Positions 1 to 7,530 of a stretch of DNA of 64,000 nt are shown one piece after another; positions within the stretch are counted from its first letter, which is position 1; every line of letters starts with the position of its first letter. Made by a program: the position numbers and the translations under genes. Location: NCBI RefSeq assembly GCF_013343215.1, contig NZ_CP039143.1:1364001-1428000 (forward strand), in the 5' to 3' direction. This DNA is from Acinetobacter sp. 10FS3-1. Its GTDB lineage: Bacteria; Pseudomonadota; Gammaproteobacteria; Pseudomonadales; Moraxellaceae. A model generated the notes under the pieces. The model made no database searches. It saw only the letters and a program-made list of their open reading frames with translations, and was not told where the DNA came from.

Positions 1-491
1 TTACGGTTCTTACCACCCAGATCCGGTCGGTAAATTACCTGGTCACCATTTTGATCTTCTGAAGCATGGGCAATGAAAACTACGTCTTTACCTGAAGCAA
101 TCAGCGTATTCACATACTGTTTAAAGATATTGTTGGCCAAGCCTTGGGCTTTGAGTTTCAAAGAGCCATCTTTCTGTTTATTGGTCGCATTCAGCATCAG
201 ATGAGTCTTGATGCTTTCAAGCATTGCGCCCACGGTATCAATCACAATGGTCTTGAATGGTTCTAGATCCTGCATAGTCAGGTTGGCCACATCGGCCCAT
301 TGATTGACCTGAACCACAGCACCGCGACGCAATTCACCAGTACGGTGAGAGCCTTTGTCGAAGTCGAATGAAATAGCTTTTTCACCAGTGAAACCAATAG
401 AAGTTTTACCCAAGCCTGGATCTGCATACAGATAAACAATGATGGCTTGGACAAGTAGCGGCTGATCCGCTGGAATAATATTAATCGCCAT
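1..491 (-). CDS. Phage ATP-binding protein (P-loop, AAA_24/Sak4-like), truncated by window edge
   Basis: The reading frame is open to the left edge, so only the first 163 codons are visible. It has a Walker A box (ADPGLGKT, residues 23-30) and a Walker B-like strand (TIVIDT, 81-86), with a polar His at 'IAHASED' further on. This pattern is typical of phage AAA_24 / Sak4-type RecA-like ATPases that work with single-strand annealing recombination or replication; that role is inferred from the family. The ATG at 491 has an AGGAG ribosome site inside the end of the upstream gene, with a 1-base gap, so the two are translationally coupled. It is the third visible gene of the leftward early operon. 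Confidence 0.75.
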   Translation of the reverse strand, partial: MAINIIPADQPLLVQAIIVYLYADPGLGKTSIGFTGEKAISFDFDKGSHRTGELRRGAVVQVNQWADVANLTMQDLEPFKTIVIDTVGAMLESIKTHLMLNATNKQKDGSLKLKAQGLANNIFKQYVNTLIASGKDVVFIAHASEDQNGDQVIYRPDLGGKNR

Positions 492-492
492 C

Positions 493-1029
493 TCAACGTA
501 CTCCTGCAGAACGGTTTTTACGCTTAAAGCTCTTATAGTCTTCCGATGCAAAGAAGCCGGTACTTTCTAAAACCTGATGACGTCTGTTTTTACGCATAGC
601 AACACGCGCATTTTCCAGCCCATCCAAAATCCATTGCGGAGTAACTGATTTATCCATTTTTTTCAGCGAGCCATCAGGCTGTATGCAGTAGATAATCGTG
701 TTACACAGATAGTCGGCAATAGTCCCGGAGCTTTTGACACGTAGGGCAAAATAGCTCGCACGAGTTTTGCCTACACGATAGATTTCAAGGCCCTCAAACG
801 TCTTGATGTATTCAGAGAAATAACGATGAGTTGAGCTAAACTTTATCGGCATTGGGATGACAGGTAACTCATCTGCTTTGAATTGCAAGAAACCGGTATA
901 AAGGTCTGCAAAATTAACTTGTGCTTGATCATTAAGAGGTGACCAGTCATCAGAGCCATATTCACACCAGTAAACTAACTGGCCATTCAACAGAGCTTCA
1001 AAAATTTGATCAGTGGACTTAAGAATCAT
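493..1029 (-). CDS. Hypothetical phage early protein (178 aa)
   Basis: I do not recognise a family. The protein is soluble, with a basic C-terminus (residues ~145-178 rich in Arg/Lys) and no signal peptide or membrane segment. The ATG at 1029 has a clear GGAGG seven bases upstream. It lies 2 bases from the upstream gene and 1 base from the P-loop gene downstream, so the three form one leftward operon. By position it belongs with recombination or early-takeover functions, but nothing in the sequence fixes a role. Confidence 0.7.
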   Translation of the reverse strand: MILKSTDQIFEALLNGQLVYWCEYGSDDWSPLNDQAQVNFADLYTGFLQFKADELPVIPMPIKFSSTHRYFSEYIKTFEGLEIYRVGKTRASYFALRVKSSGTIADYLCNTIIYCIQPDGSLKKMDKSVTPQWILDGLENARVAMRKNRRHQVLESTGFFASEDYKSFKRKNRSAGVR

Positions 1030-1031
1030 GA

Positions 1032-1454
1032 TTACGCCTCCACCAGGTTATTTTTTTCAATAAAAGTGGAGAGCAATAAGTTGATATTGCGATGGTCGTT
1101 TTGATCAGTGAAGTCAGGAAAAGTATTGCCGTATTTGTCGGTAATGTGGTCAATAGATAATTGGGTGATTTCAACAGCATAGAATTCACTACCTGGTACG
1201 CCGTAGCTGTCTTCAACTGTTTCAAAGTCAAAGCTCACGTCGAGTGTGAAGTCATCCAGGCGAATAACAGCAGTACCTGTGTTTTCACCAGATAGATCTA
1301 TAGCAGCTACTGCCGAGAACTCGGGAATAGAGTTATGTAGAGCAGGAGTGCTGGCCGCCTCAGGCTTATAAGCGAATGTTAAAGCACCGATTGTCACGGC
1401 ACCGGCAACAAGTGTTACCTTGAGGCTATTGAAAGGTGTTAAGGTTTTGTTCAT
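1032..1454 (-). CDS. Hypothetical phage early protein with N-terminal hydrophobic segment (140 aa)
   Basis: First gene of the leftward operon. I chose the ATG at 1454 (product begins MNKTLTPFNS) because it follows a GCGAGA-like ribosome site; a longer frame to 1484 would run into the leader hairpin. Residues ~11-29 are hydrophobic (LKVTLVAGAVTIGALTFAY) and could be an uncleaved anchor or signal. The remainder is acidic and beta-rich in appearance. I do not recognise a family. It sits about 65 bases downstream of the predicted operator-controlled promoter. Confidence 0.6.
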   Translation of the reverse strand: MNKTLTPFNSLKVTLVAGAVTIGALTFAYKPEAASTPALHNSIPEFSAVAAIDLSGENTGTAVIRLDDFTLDVSFDFETVEDSYGVPGSEFYAVEITQLSIDHITDKYGNTFPDFTDQNDHRNINLLLSTFIEKNNLVEA

Positions 1455-1473
1455 AATCAATCTCGCTGTAAGT

Positions 1474-1511
1474 AAAGCACTCAAGACTTCGAACCCTTTG
1501 AGTGCTTTTTT
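1474..1511. promoter_or_regulatory. Hairpin in the leader of the leftward operon
   Basis: Perfect 11-bp inverted repeat: AAAGCACTCAA (1474-1484) and TTGAGTGCTTT (1498-1508), followed by T residues when read on the + strand. On the + strand it has the shape of an intrinsic terminator. On the transcribed minus strand it lies between the promoter and the first start codon, where lambdoid phages often carry antiterminator-loading (nut/put-like) structures. Which role applies cannot be decided from sequence. Confidence 0.5.
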
Positions 1512-1527
1512 AATGTCTACGAGATGT

Positions 1528-1556
1528 AATTTAGTATTTACTAAATATTAAGTCAA
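1528..1556 (-). promoter_or_regulatory. Leftward early promoter (PL-like)
   Basis: On the minus strand, TTGACT (complement of 1551-1556) is followed after 17 bases by TAAATT (complement of 1528-1533). The spacer and -10 are covered by the first operator palindrome (1530-1545), so repressor binding should block it. The same TTGACT-17-hexamer design with an embedded operator is seen at the rightward promoter near 7158-7186. Confidence 0.6.
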
Positions 1557-1591
1557 TAGTATTTACTAATTTTTATTTAGTATTGGCTAAA
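1530..1591. promoter_or_regulatory. Three tandem operator-like palindromes (OL-like)
   Basis: Site 1 (1530-1545) is the perfect palindrome TTTAGTATTTACTAAA with 7-bp arms and a 2-bp centre. Site 2 (1555-1570) keeps the core TAGTATTTACTA. Site 3 (1576-1591) is TTTAGTATTGGCTAAA. Centres are about 25 and 21 bp apart. Site 1's core recurs next to the cro-like promoter at 7179-7194. A tripartite operator overlapping the promoter is the classic CI/Cro arrangement; binding is inferred. Confidence 0.65.
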
Positions 1592-1733
1592 TAATGTGTT
1601 GTGATAGACAAAAGAAGACTTAATTTTTGGGAGTGAATTAGCATAGTCTTTAGTATGAGATGTTTAACTTCACCCTAAAGTTATGATTTTGTTATGTTAT
1701 TATTTTTTATTTTATGAATATGTGTTTGATAAT

Positions 1734-2840
1734 ATGATGGAAAATAACGTACCAATATTTAAAGTTGGTCAAGTAAATGACATGCTAGGCAATACTTTTA
1801 GTGAGTTAGAAAGTCAAATTAATCAATACCTTGGTCAGAATATATCTATAAAAGGGAAGTTACTTAATGTTGAAGAGCAATTAAATAAATCTAGATATGC
1901 TTCAGTTTATCAGTTAAAGGTAGAAGATGAGACTGGCATCATTGAGGTTGAAATTTTTAAAAAATATATTGCTGATTTTAAGGATGGAGATTATGTCGAG
2001 TTAGTGGGGCAGCCAAAATTCAATCTATACAATGATATTCTTACAAAAAGATTCAGAGCCTTTTCAATAAGAGCAGCTGAAGCTGATAAGGATATTGAGC
2101 GACTACGGTCTGACTTAGATAGCTTTGATAAGTTAAAAAAATTTCCACCTAGATCTATTCCATTTCCGGATAAGCAGATCTTAAAAATATCCGTTATTTA
2201 TAGCTCCGCGACTAATGTAAAAATCGCAGAAGATTTTTATAAACATTTGAGTGGATATCAAAATCATTGTAATTTTAATGAAATTACAGTTAGTTTGAGT
2301 GATGACTTAGCACTATCACAAGCTATTGATAAAGCTCAAGGAAGTGACATTGTTGTTTTAATTAGAGGTGGTGGTAGCCCAGAGCATTTTAAAATTTTTA
2401 ACTCTGATCGTGTATTGGATTCATTTTCGAAGCTAGATGCCTATCGAGTAGTTGGGCTGGGACACAATACAGATGTTACATTACTTGACTATATTGCAGA
2501 TCATTCTGCTTATACGCCGTTGGACGCAGGTATCCACTTAAGAGATCAAATTGAAAGGGTTTTATCTCGTGATAAAGAAGCTATTGAAACAGTTTCAAAG
2601 TTACAGAGATATCAGAGTGAAAATCGATATAAAGATACGGAGATTCAAAAGCTAAAGTATGAGAATCAAAAGTTGCCGAGCTTACAAGAGGTAACAAAAC
2701 TTCGCGATGAAAAAGCACATCTAAGTGCGGAGTTAAATATGATTCGCAACAGACCTCCCGAAACTGATAATAAGATGATAGCTATCATTGCAGTAATAGC
2801 AGCAATTGTTGGCGTGGTTTTAGGTAAGTTTATGCTTTAG
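1734..2840 (+). CDS. Exonuclease VII large subunit-like protein with C-terminal membrane anchor
   Basis: 368 aa from the ATG at 1734; an alternative start at 1683 would add a hydrophobic 17-residue leader, and neither start has a strong ribosome site. Residues ~35-110 look like an OB-fold nucleic-acid-binding domain. Residues ~145-275 carry the XseA catalytic-core signatures RGGGS (211-215) and GHNTDVTLLDYIADHSAYTP (243-262). A coiled coil follows, then a single hydrophobic helix (~348-364) at the extreme C-terminus. Bacterial XseA has a longer coiled coil and no such anchor, and no xseB partner is adjacent. A membrane-bound nuclease in the prophage cargo region suggests defence or superinfection exclusion, which is inference. 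Confidence 0.75.
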   Translation: MMENNVPIFKVGQVNDMLGNTFSELESQINQYLGQNISIKGKLLNVEEQLNKSRYASVYQLKVEDETGIIEVEIFKKYIADFKDGDYVELVGQPKFNLYNDILTKRFRAFSIRAAEADKDIERLRSDLDSFDKLKKFPPRSIPFPDKQILKISVIYSSATNVKIAEDFYKHLSGYQNHCNFNEITVSLSDDLALSQAIDKAQGSDIVVLIRGGGSPEHFKIFNSDRVLDSFSKLDAYRVVGLGHNTDVTLLDYIADHSAYTPLDAGIHLRDQIERVLSRDKEAIETVSKLQRYQSENRYKDTEIQKLKYENQKLPSLQEVTKLRDEKAHLSAELNMIRNRPPETDNKMIAIIAVIAAIVGVVLGKFML

Positions 2841-2905
2841 ATATTTTTGAACAGGTATGAACTATAAGCAATGCCATAGTTCATACTTTTTAAATAGAAA
2901 TGAGA

Positions 2906-3232
2906 CTAGCAACTGACTTGGTCTTTTGCTTTATAGAAATCCAAAATTCTATCTAAATCACTTAAAAGTACTGCTTCAGTATATTTGGAACTAAGTTTAA
3001 GCATATTGGGGGCATAATTGGTTTTGTATTCATGAGGATAGTCTTTGCAGATGATCTGGGTCCGTATATCTTCAGGCGTGAATTCCGACTCTAATTTTTC
3101 AATATAACCACCAAGGGCACGGTCTGACTTCTCCAGTGCTATAGTTACTGTGTTGATATCAGTATCCTGCTGTTGCTGGCAGCCGGTGATAGCTAGAGAG
3201 AAGAGTAGGGTGGCGAAAGTTATTGTTTTCAT
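2906..3232 (-). CDS. Small phage-encoded lipoprotein (108 aa)
   Basis: N-terminal lipoprotein signal with lipobox LAITGC (Cys at about residue 18), then a Gln-rich linker and a soluble domain with two further Cys residues. No family recognised. It is transcribed against its neighbours and sits alone between the XseA-like gene and the methyltransferase, as lysogenic-conversion (moron) genes often do. Prophage lipoproteins of this size sometimes mediate superinfection exclusion; that is only a possibility here. Confidence 0.65.
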   Translation of the reverse strand: MKTITFATLLFSLAITGCQQQQDTDINTVTIALEKSDRALGGYIEKLESEFTPEDIRTQIICKDYPHEYKTNYAPNMLKLSSKYTEAVLLSDLDRILDFYKAKDQVSC

Positions 3233-3382
3233 GGTTTTGTTTTGTTGTTATTAATGGAGTCATTATAATAGAAGAAAAACCTATTGATAGGGAGGTAAAG
3301 GGAATTAAATATTTTTTGCAGCCCCTCGATGTCAGGCTTAAAAAGATATATCATATGCATTGAAATGAGGTTTATTTTAAAT

Positions 3383-4423
3383 ATGCAAATTGAAGCAGTA
3401 GATTTGTTCTGTGGTGCAGGTGGTTTAACTGCAGGACTGATTAAATCGGGAATTAGAGTAAAGGCTGGATATGACATTGCTAAGGAGTGTGAATTTGCCT
3501 ATGAGTATAATAATAAGGCAACTTTTGTCCATAAAGATGTTGCAGAAGTAACAGCTTCCGAAATTTCGTCATGGTATTCAGAGGGTAGCGTGCGTCTACT
3601 CGCAGGGTGTGCTCCATGCCAACCTTTTTCTACCTATAACAAAGGAAGAGACACCACAAAAGATGAAAAATGGCCTCTATTGTATCATTTCTCTCGTTTA
3701 ATTAAAGAAGTTAAGCCCGATCTGGTAACTATGGAAAATGTACCAGACGTGACTAAACATAAGGTTTATCATGATTTTATTGATGAGTTAAAAAAACTCG
3801 GGTATAAGATTACCGCACAAGAGGTTGCTTGTATTGATTACGGAGTGCCACAAACTAGACGCCGTCACGTGGTTTTGGCATCAAAACTTAACGACATCAA
3901 ATTAATAGAGCCTACTCACACTCAACCAATCACAGTAAAAGAAACAATTTTTGACCTCGAGCCTTTACAGGCAGGCCAAAAATCAAAAAATGACCCACTA
4001 CATGCATGCTCTAAACTTAGCGAGACTAATTTGAAGCGTATTAGAGCATCTAAGCCTGGTGGCACTTGGAGGGATTGGCCTGAGGTGTTACGTGCAGAAT
4101 GCCATAAAAAGGAATCTGGTAAATTCTATTCTGCTGTATATGGCCGCATGCATTGGGATCAACCAGCCCCAACAATTACAACCTTGTGCTTTGGCTTTGG
4201 AAATGGTCGCTTTGGGCATCCAGAGCAAGATCGCGCAATTAGCTTAAGGGAGGCTGCTTTATTTCAAACATTCCCTTTAAATTATCAATTTACACCTATC
4301 GATAAACCTGTAATTTTTAATATGATTGGGCGAATGATTGGCAATGCTGTGCCTGTGAGATTAGGGGAAGTAGTAGGGTTGAGTATTACATCATCTTTAA
4401 AAAATATTTATACTGCTGTTTGA
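3383..4423 (+). CDS. DNA (cytosine-5-)-methyltransferase
   Basis: 346 aa from the ATG at 3383, which places the first motif at the N-terminus as usual; earlier in-frame ATGs at 3329 and 3365 are possible. Motif I is DLFCGAGG (residues 7-14), motif IV is APCQPFS with the catalytic Cys79, motif VI is ENV (118-120), motif VIII is QTRRR (157-161), and motif X is around GNAVP (330-334). The target-recognition region lies between ~185 and 280. It would transfer a methyl group from SAM to cytosine C5. It is convergent with the HEPN/DUF262 pair and overlaps the HEPN gene by 16 bp, so the three probably form one modification-coupled defence locus. No conventional restriction gene is adjacent. Confidence 0.93.
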   Translation: MQIEAVDLFCGAGGLTAGLIKSGIRVKAGYDIAKECEFAYEYNNKATFVHKDVAEVTASEISSWYSEGSVRLLAGCAPCQPFSTYNKGRDTTKDEKWPLLYHFSRLIKEVKPDLVTMENVPDVTKHKVYHDFIDELKKLGYKITAQEVACIDYGVPQTRRRHVVLASKLNDIKLIEPTHTQPITVKETIFDLEPLQAGQKSKNDPLHACSKLSETNLKRIRASKPGGTWRDWPEVLRAECHKKESGKFYSAVYGRMHWDQPAPTITTLCFGFGNGRFGHPEQDRAISLREAALFQTFPLNYQFTPIDKPVIFNMIGRMIGNAVPVRLGEVVGLSITSSLKNIYTAV

Positions 4424-5145
4424 GCAGATGTCTTATAGCCTTGCTGACTAAGGTAAGCATCATACTGATCAATGATATATTTTAAATAATCTTTAACTAT
4501 ATCAATAAGCTTTCTGAAATCACTTGCTACGTGATTACTCCCGCACTCCGCAAATGAAATAGAGCCATGAGCTAACTTATTTCTTATCTCTTTAATTAAG
4601 CGAATCGGATTTTTATCATCTCTAAATGGGCGCATTACTTTTTGCTTTAATGGTGGAGATAAGCTGACATTAACACCAATGCTTTTACTTAATTTTTCTA
4701 TTTCTGTAACATCCCAGTTTCCGCCACCGCCTGGCGGAATCCTAATATTAATAGGTTTTAAGTTAAGAACTTGCTCAAATAATAAGAGGGCTTTTTCAAG
4801 CCTTTTTTCGTTGGTTAGTAGTTCGTAAGGTGCTGCCACTGAAGTAACATACAATTTGCGCATGTTTTCGGTTAATAAATCTAATTTACCATTAATACCT
4901 AATGTTGCGTGCCTCTCAACTGCATCAATTAAAGTCGAGATTGTGGATTCTATCAAATTGTATAAATGCAGGTAGATACTAGAGTACATGATTTTCTGTT
5001 GCTCAGGTTTTACAGTATAGCTATTGCCATTGAAGTGCAACACAGCCCCTCCCAAACTAATCGCTACTTCAATGTTATTTACTAACTCAAAGTAGCTTTC
5101 AATATCATCAACTCTGTCATCAAATACTGAGCGTACCAACTCCAA
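4408..5145 (-). CDS. HEPN-family RNase-like protein (MAE_28990/MAE_18760-type)
   Basis: About 245 aa, mostly alpha-helical. The diagnostic R-x4-H motif of HEPN ribonucleases is RNKLAHGS (residues ~188-195), placed late in the protein as in the MAE_28990/MAE_18760 group. No ATG is available near the N-terminus: TTG at 5145 lies seven bases from a GAGGAGG ribosome site formed by the last codons of the upstream DUF262 gene; TTG at 5151 is too close to it. Translation is therefore coupled to DUF262. Its 3' end overlaps the convergent methyltransferase. The likely role is RNA cleavage on infection, inferred from the family. Confidence 0.75.
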   Translation of the reverse strand: MELVRSVFDDRVDDIESYFELVNNIEVAISLGGAVLHFNGNSYTVKPEQQKIMYSSIYLHLYNLIESTISTLIDAVERHATLGINGKLDLLTENMRKLYVTSVAAPYELLTNEKRLEKALLLFEQVLNLKPINIRIPPGGGGNWDVTEIEKLSKSIGVNVSLSPPLKQKVMRPFRDDKNPIRLIKEIRNKLAHGSISFAECGSNHVASDFRKLIDIVKDYLKYIIDQYDAYLSQQGYKTSAQTAV

Positions 5146-5147
5146 GA

Positions 5148-6200
5148 TCAAGCCTCCTCTAATAATGCATCACGCATATAATCAATTCTTCCGGTCAGTT
5201 TACGTCGCGCATTTGCACCATCAGAACTAACCTCTTTCTTAAATTGGTCACGCCCTAATATTGAGTTTGTGGTTTGAATATCCACACTTAAGTCAGGTTT
5301 TTCTTCTAGAGCAAAATGGGAGCCTAAAGCAATTGATTCATACCTAGCTCTAGGTGTTGTTTTAGCACCAGAGGTTTTTCTAAATCCTAACTCAAAGGAC
5401 CTATCCACAAATTCAATCATTCTTTGGAAGCGTTTTTCATATTCCACTTCTAATTCAGGGTTTTCTTCAAATACATTGTTCATTTTTTTTATATATCTGA
5501 AGATAAATGGAGAAACATCATCTTTATAGCCATCTAATCCATCTGAATATGCGAAAAACCTGGCAACTAGCTCTTCAGCTTCTCTTTCCTTCTTCTGCTT
5601 AGAAGAAATAGGGGCTAATTTTACAAACAACTCATTCATTGCTAAGCGATTAACAAAGTCCATAAACTTACCACGAAGAGCACCACGTCTGACTTCCGCT
5701 GGGTTAGCCACCTTGCTACCTGTGTTAATCCTTTCGAATAAATCGACTCGAGCCTCCATGTCTGTATTTTCTGAAAGGATAATTCCCCTGATAGAAATAT
5801 TTAAGATCTTCCTGCGTCTTGATAAAGGCAGGTCATTAAAAGTAGTGCCATTTAATAAGTCTAAACGCTCAAGACTCTCTAAAGTTAATCGTCCCCCTAA
5901 ATACTCCTCAATAGTCCGTAGCCGTTGAGAACCATCTACGATTTCAAGCTTACCAGTCTCTCCATTCATCCAAAAAAATACAAATGGAATTGGCAAGCCA
6001 ATTAAAATAGATTCAATAAATTTACTTTTTCTTGGAGTATCCCATGTAAACTCACGTTGGTAATCAGGAACTGTATATTCATTTTCAGCAACTTTTTTGG
6101 CTAAAATTTCAATTGTATACTCAGAAGTATAAAAATCTATTTTTTTTGAATAACTTTGAAGCTGTAACTCAGCCTCTTTAAGCCTATCTTCATTATCCAT
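5148..6200 (-). CDS. DUF262 (GmrSD N-terminal-type) protein
   Basis: 350 aa from the ATG at 6200, which has GGAA eight bases upstream; an in-frame TTG at 6212 is less likely. The two DUF262 hallmark motifs are present: VPDYQREFTW (residues 44-53) and VDGSQRL (88-94). DUF262 is the N-terminal domain of the GmrSD type IV restriction enzymes and of phosphorothioate-sensing SspE, where it handles nucleotide-dependent sensing. There is no C-terminal DUF1524 HNH nuclease, so the adjacent HEPN protein may be the effector instead. The stop codon lies within the ribosome site/start region of the HEPN gene. Confidence 0.88.
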   Translation of the reverse strand: MDNEDRLKEAELQLQSYSKKIDFYTSEYTIEILAKKVAENEYTVPDYQREFTWDTPRKSKFIESILIGLPIPFVFFWMNGETGKLEIVDGSQRLRTIEEYLGGRLTLESLERLDLLNGTTFNDLPLSRRRKILNISIRGIILSENTDMEARVDLFERINTGSKVANPAEVRRGALRGKFMDFVNRLAMNELFVKLAPISSKQKKEREAEELVARFFAYSDGLDGYKDDVSPFIFRYIKKMNNVFEENPELEVEYEKRFQRMIEFVDRSFELGFRKTSGAKTTPRARYESIALGSHFALEEKPDLSVDIQTTNSILGRDQFKKEVSSDGANARRKLTGRIDYMRDALLEEA

Positions 6201-6379
6201 AATTTTTTCCAATTAGTTAAATAAAACAAACCTGCAAATTTTAGATATTTGCCAAAAAACACCTAGTGGGATTTAAATTTAATATCTAGTACCAATAAAT
6301 GTTGTCTCATTAATCATATAAATTTATCTAGAGCGCAGCACTTAAACTCAATTAAGCGTGCTTACACCCCCAAACCACC

Positions 6380-6400
6380 AAGCCGCATAAGCGGCTTTTT
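6380..6400 (+). terminator. Terminator-like hairpin facing right, 3' of cI
   Basis: AAGCCGC (6380-6386), loop ATAA, GCGGCTT (6391-6397), then T residues on the + strand. It lies just beyond the stop codon of the leftward repressor gene but has its U-tract on the opposite strand, so it would stop rightward rather than leftward transcripts. Confidence 0.45.
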
Positions 6401-6402
6401 AT

Positions 6403-7101
6403 TTAATTCTTTCTCACTCTTGGTCTAGCGCGATAAACATAACGAACGCAGTCAACCACCTGGCCTACAAAAAGGCATTGATCATCTAACTCAATAATAT
6501 TGGGCTTAAATTCAGGATTTAGAGCTTGAAGGTATCTTTTACCATTTGTTTCAATAACCAGTTTTTTGAAAGTAGCATCGTCACCGCGACGGACTACAAT
6601 TATGTCACCAGACTGCATATCCCCATAATAGGCATCTGGATCTACAACGATGTAGTCGCCTTCCATGAAATCAGGGAAATTACTTAATCCCTGAACTTTA
6701 AGAAAAAAGCAGTTTGAACATTCATCTTCTGGCAAGGGCAACCATTCAGTTACTTCACTCATATCAACTGCTGCGACATTAGTAAAGCTACCAGCTTGAA
6801 CCCAAGATAGAACAGGGGCCATACGTGCTTTAACTCTTGGGACGTTCGCCAAGCTTTCGCCCCCAAATAAATTTTTGGCAGGTTGTTGATCTAAGGTTCC
6901 AATTTCCCACCCAACCTTTCTCTCTAAGTTTCGAGCTGCGCGTTCACCAAAACTCCCATGACCTTTCACAAGTTGAGATATATGACTTGGATTAAGGTCG
7001 TAATGCTCACAAAACGCAGCATCCGAAGAAAATCCCTCAGATTTTAATTTGGCATCAATAGCCTGGCGCAGATTGGCGCGTCTTAAAGAAATTATGTCCA
7101 T
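6403..7101 (-). CDS. CI-like repressor with S24 (LexA) autoprotease domain
   Basis: 232 aa. The N-terminal helix-turn-helix covers residues ~10-65. The C-terminal S24 domain has an Ala-Gly cleavage site (A103-G104 in WVQAGSF), a catalytic Ser at 140 (VQGLSNF) and Lys at 179 (ATFKK). DNA damage should therefore trigger RecA-assisted self-cleavage and induction. The gene is divergent from the cro-like gene. The 116-bp intergenic region holds operator palindromes that also occur at the leftward promoter. It should maintain lysogeny by repressing both early promoters. Confidence 0.92.
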   Translation of the reverse strand: MDIISLRRANLRQAIDAKLKSEGFSSDAAFCEHYDLNPSHISQLVKGHGSFGERAARNLERKVGWEIGTLDQQPAKNLFGGESLANVPRVKARMAPVLSWVQAGSFTNVAAVDMSEVTEWLPLPEDECSNCFFLKVQGLSNFPDFMEGDYIVVDPDAYYGDMQSGDIIVVRRGDDATFKKLVIETNGKRYLQALNPEFKPNIIELDDQCLFVGQVVDCVRYVYRARPRVRKN

Positions 7102-7120
7102 AGTGATATTTCATATAGTT

Positions 7121-7194
7121 TTTAGTAAAAAGTAAATTCGCAAACACTAAATCTTGATTGACTTATTAAGTAATAAAAATTAGTATTTACTAAA
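7121..7194. promoter_or_regulatory. Operator region between cI and cro (OR-like)
   Basis: The best site is ATTAGTATTTACTAAA at 7179-7194, one base different from the perfect palindrome at 1530-1545. Weaker partial sites are a TTTAGTA half-site at 7121-7127 with an imperfect mate at 7130-7136, and CACTAAA at 7145-7151. The strong site covers the -10 of the rightward promoter and the weaker ones lie toward the cI start, so one repressor could control both directions. Confidence 0.6.
7158..7186 (+). promoter_or_regulatory. Rightward early promoter (PR-like)
   Basis: TTGACT at 7158-7163, a 17-bp spacer, and TAGTAT at 7181-7186. The -10 box lies inside the strong operator palindrome. Predicted transcription would begin near 7193 and read the cro-like gene, whose AGGAG ribosome site is at 7205-7209. 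Confidence 0.65.
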
Positions 7195-7217
7195 TATTAG
7201 TAATTAGGAGATTTAAG

Positions 7218-7472
7218 ATGTCTTCTGCTCATACAGCTGAACTAAAGAGCTTTCTTAATCGATTAGCCCCAACCGAAAGAAAAGCATTTGCAAAACGATG
7301 CCAAACCTCAATCGGGTACTTGCATCAAATCATGTACGGCAATAGCAAGTGCAGTGCTTTATTAGCAATAAGAATCGATAAGGAAAGTAATGGTGCTGTT
7401 AAGTGCGACTTACTGTGCCCAGAGGCGGATTTTAACTACATCAGGAATCAAGCCTTATCACTAACTGCTTAA
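7218..7472 (+). CDS. Cro-like / YdaS-type helix-turn-helix repressor
   Basis: 84 aa with a helix-turn-helix-like region around residues 12-50 (ERKAFAKRCQTSIGYLHQI) and a C-terminal LLCPEADF tail like the one common in YdaS/Cro-type proteins. The ATG at 7218 follows AGGAG at good spacing. It is the first gene of the rightward early operon and is divergent from cI, the standard position of Cro. Its likely role is to counter CI at the shared operators. Confidence 0.75.
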   Translation: MSSAHTAELKSFLNRLAPTERKAFAKRCQTSIGYLHQIMYGNSKCSALLAIRIDKESNGAVKCDLLCPEADFNYIRNQALSLTA

Positions 7473-7530
7473 ACCAATTATCAATCAGTAATTATTTTTA
7501 ATAAACGTGAATAAACAAAGGGATTCACAC

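Noticed and set aside
1019..1231. 70-codon minus-strand frame
   Set aside because: It lies in another frame inside the 140-aa gene at 1032-1454 and has no ribosome site.
4408..6200. Classical type II restriction endonuclease partner for the methyltransferase
   Set aside because: Neither adjacent protein has a PD-(D/E)XK, HNH or GIY-YIG site; they are a HEPN protein with R-x4-H and a DUF262 protein.
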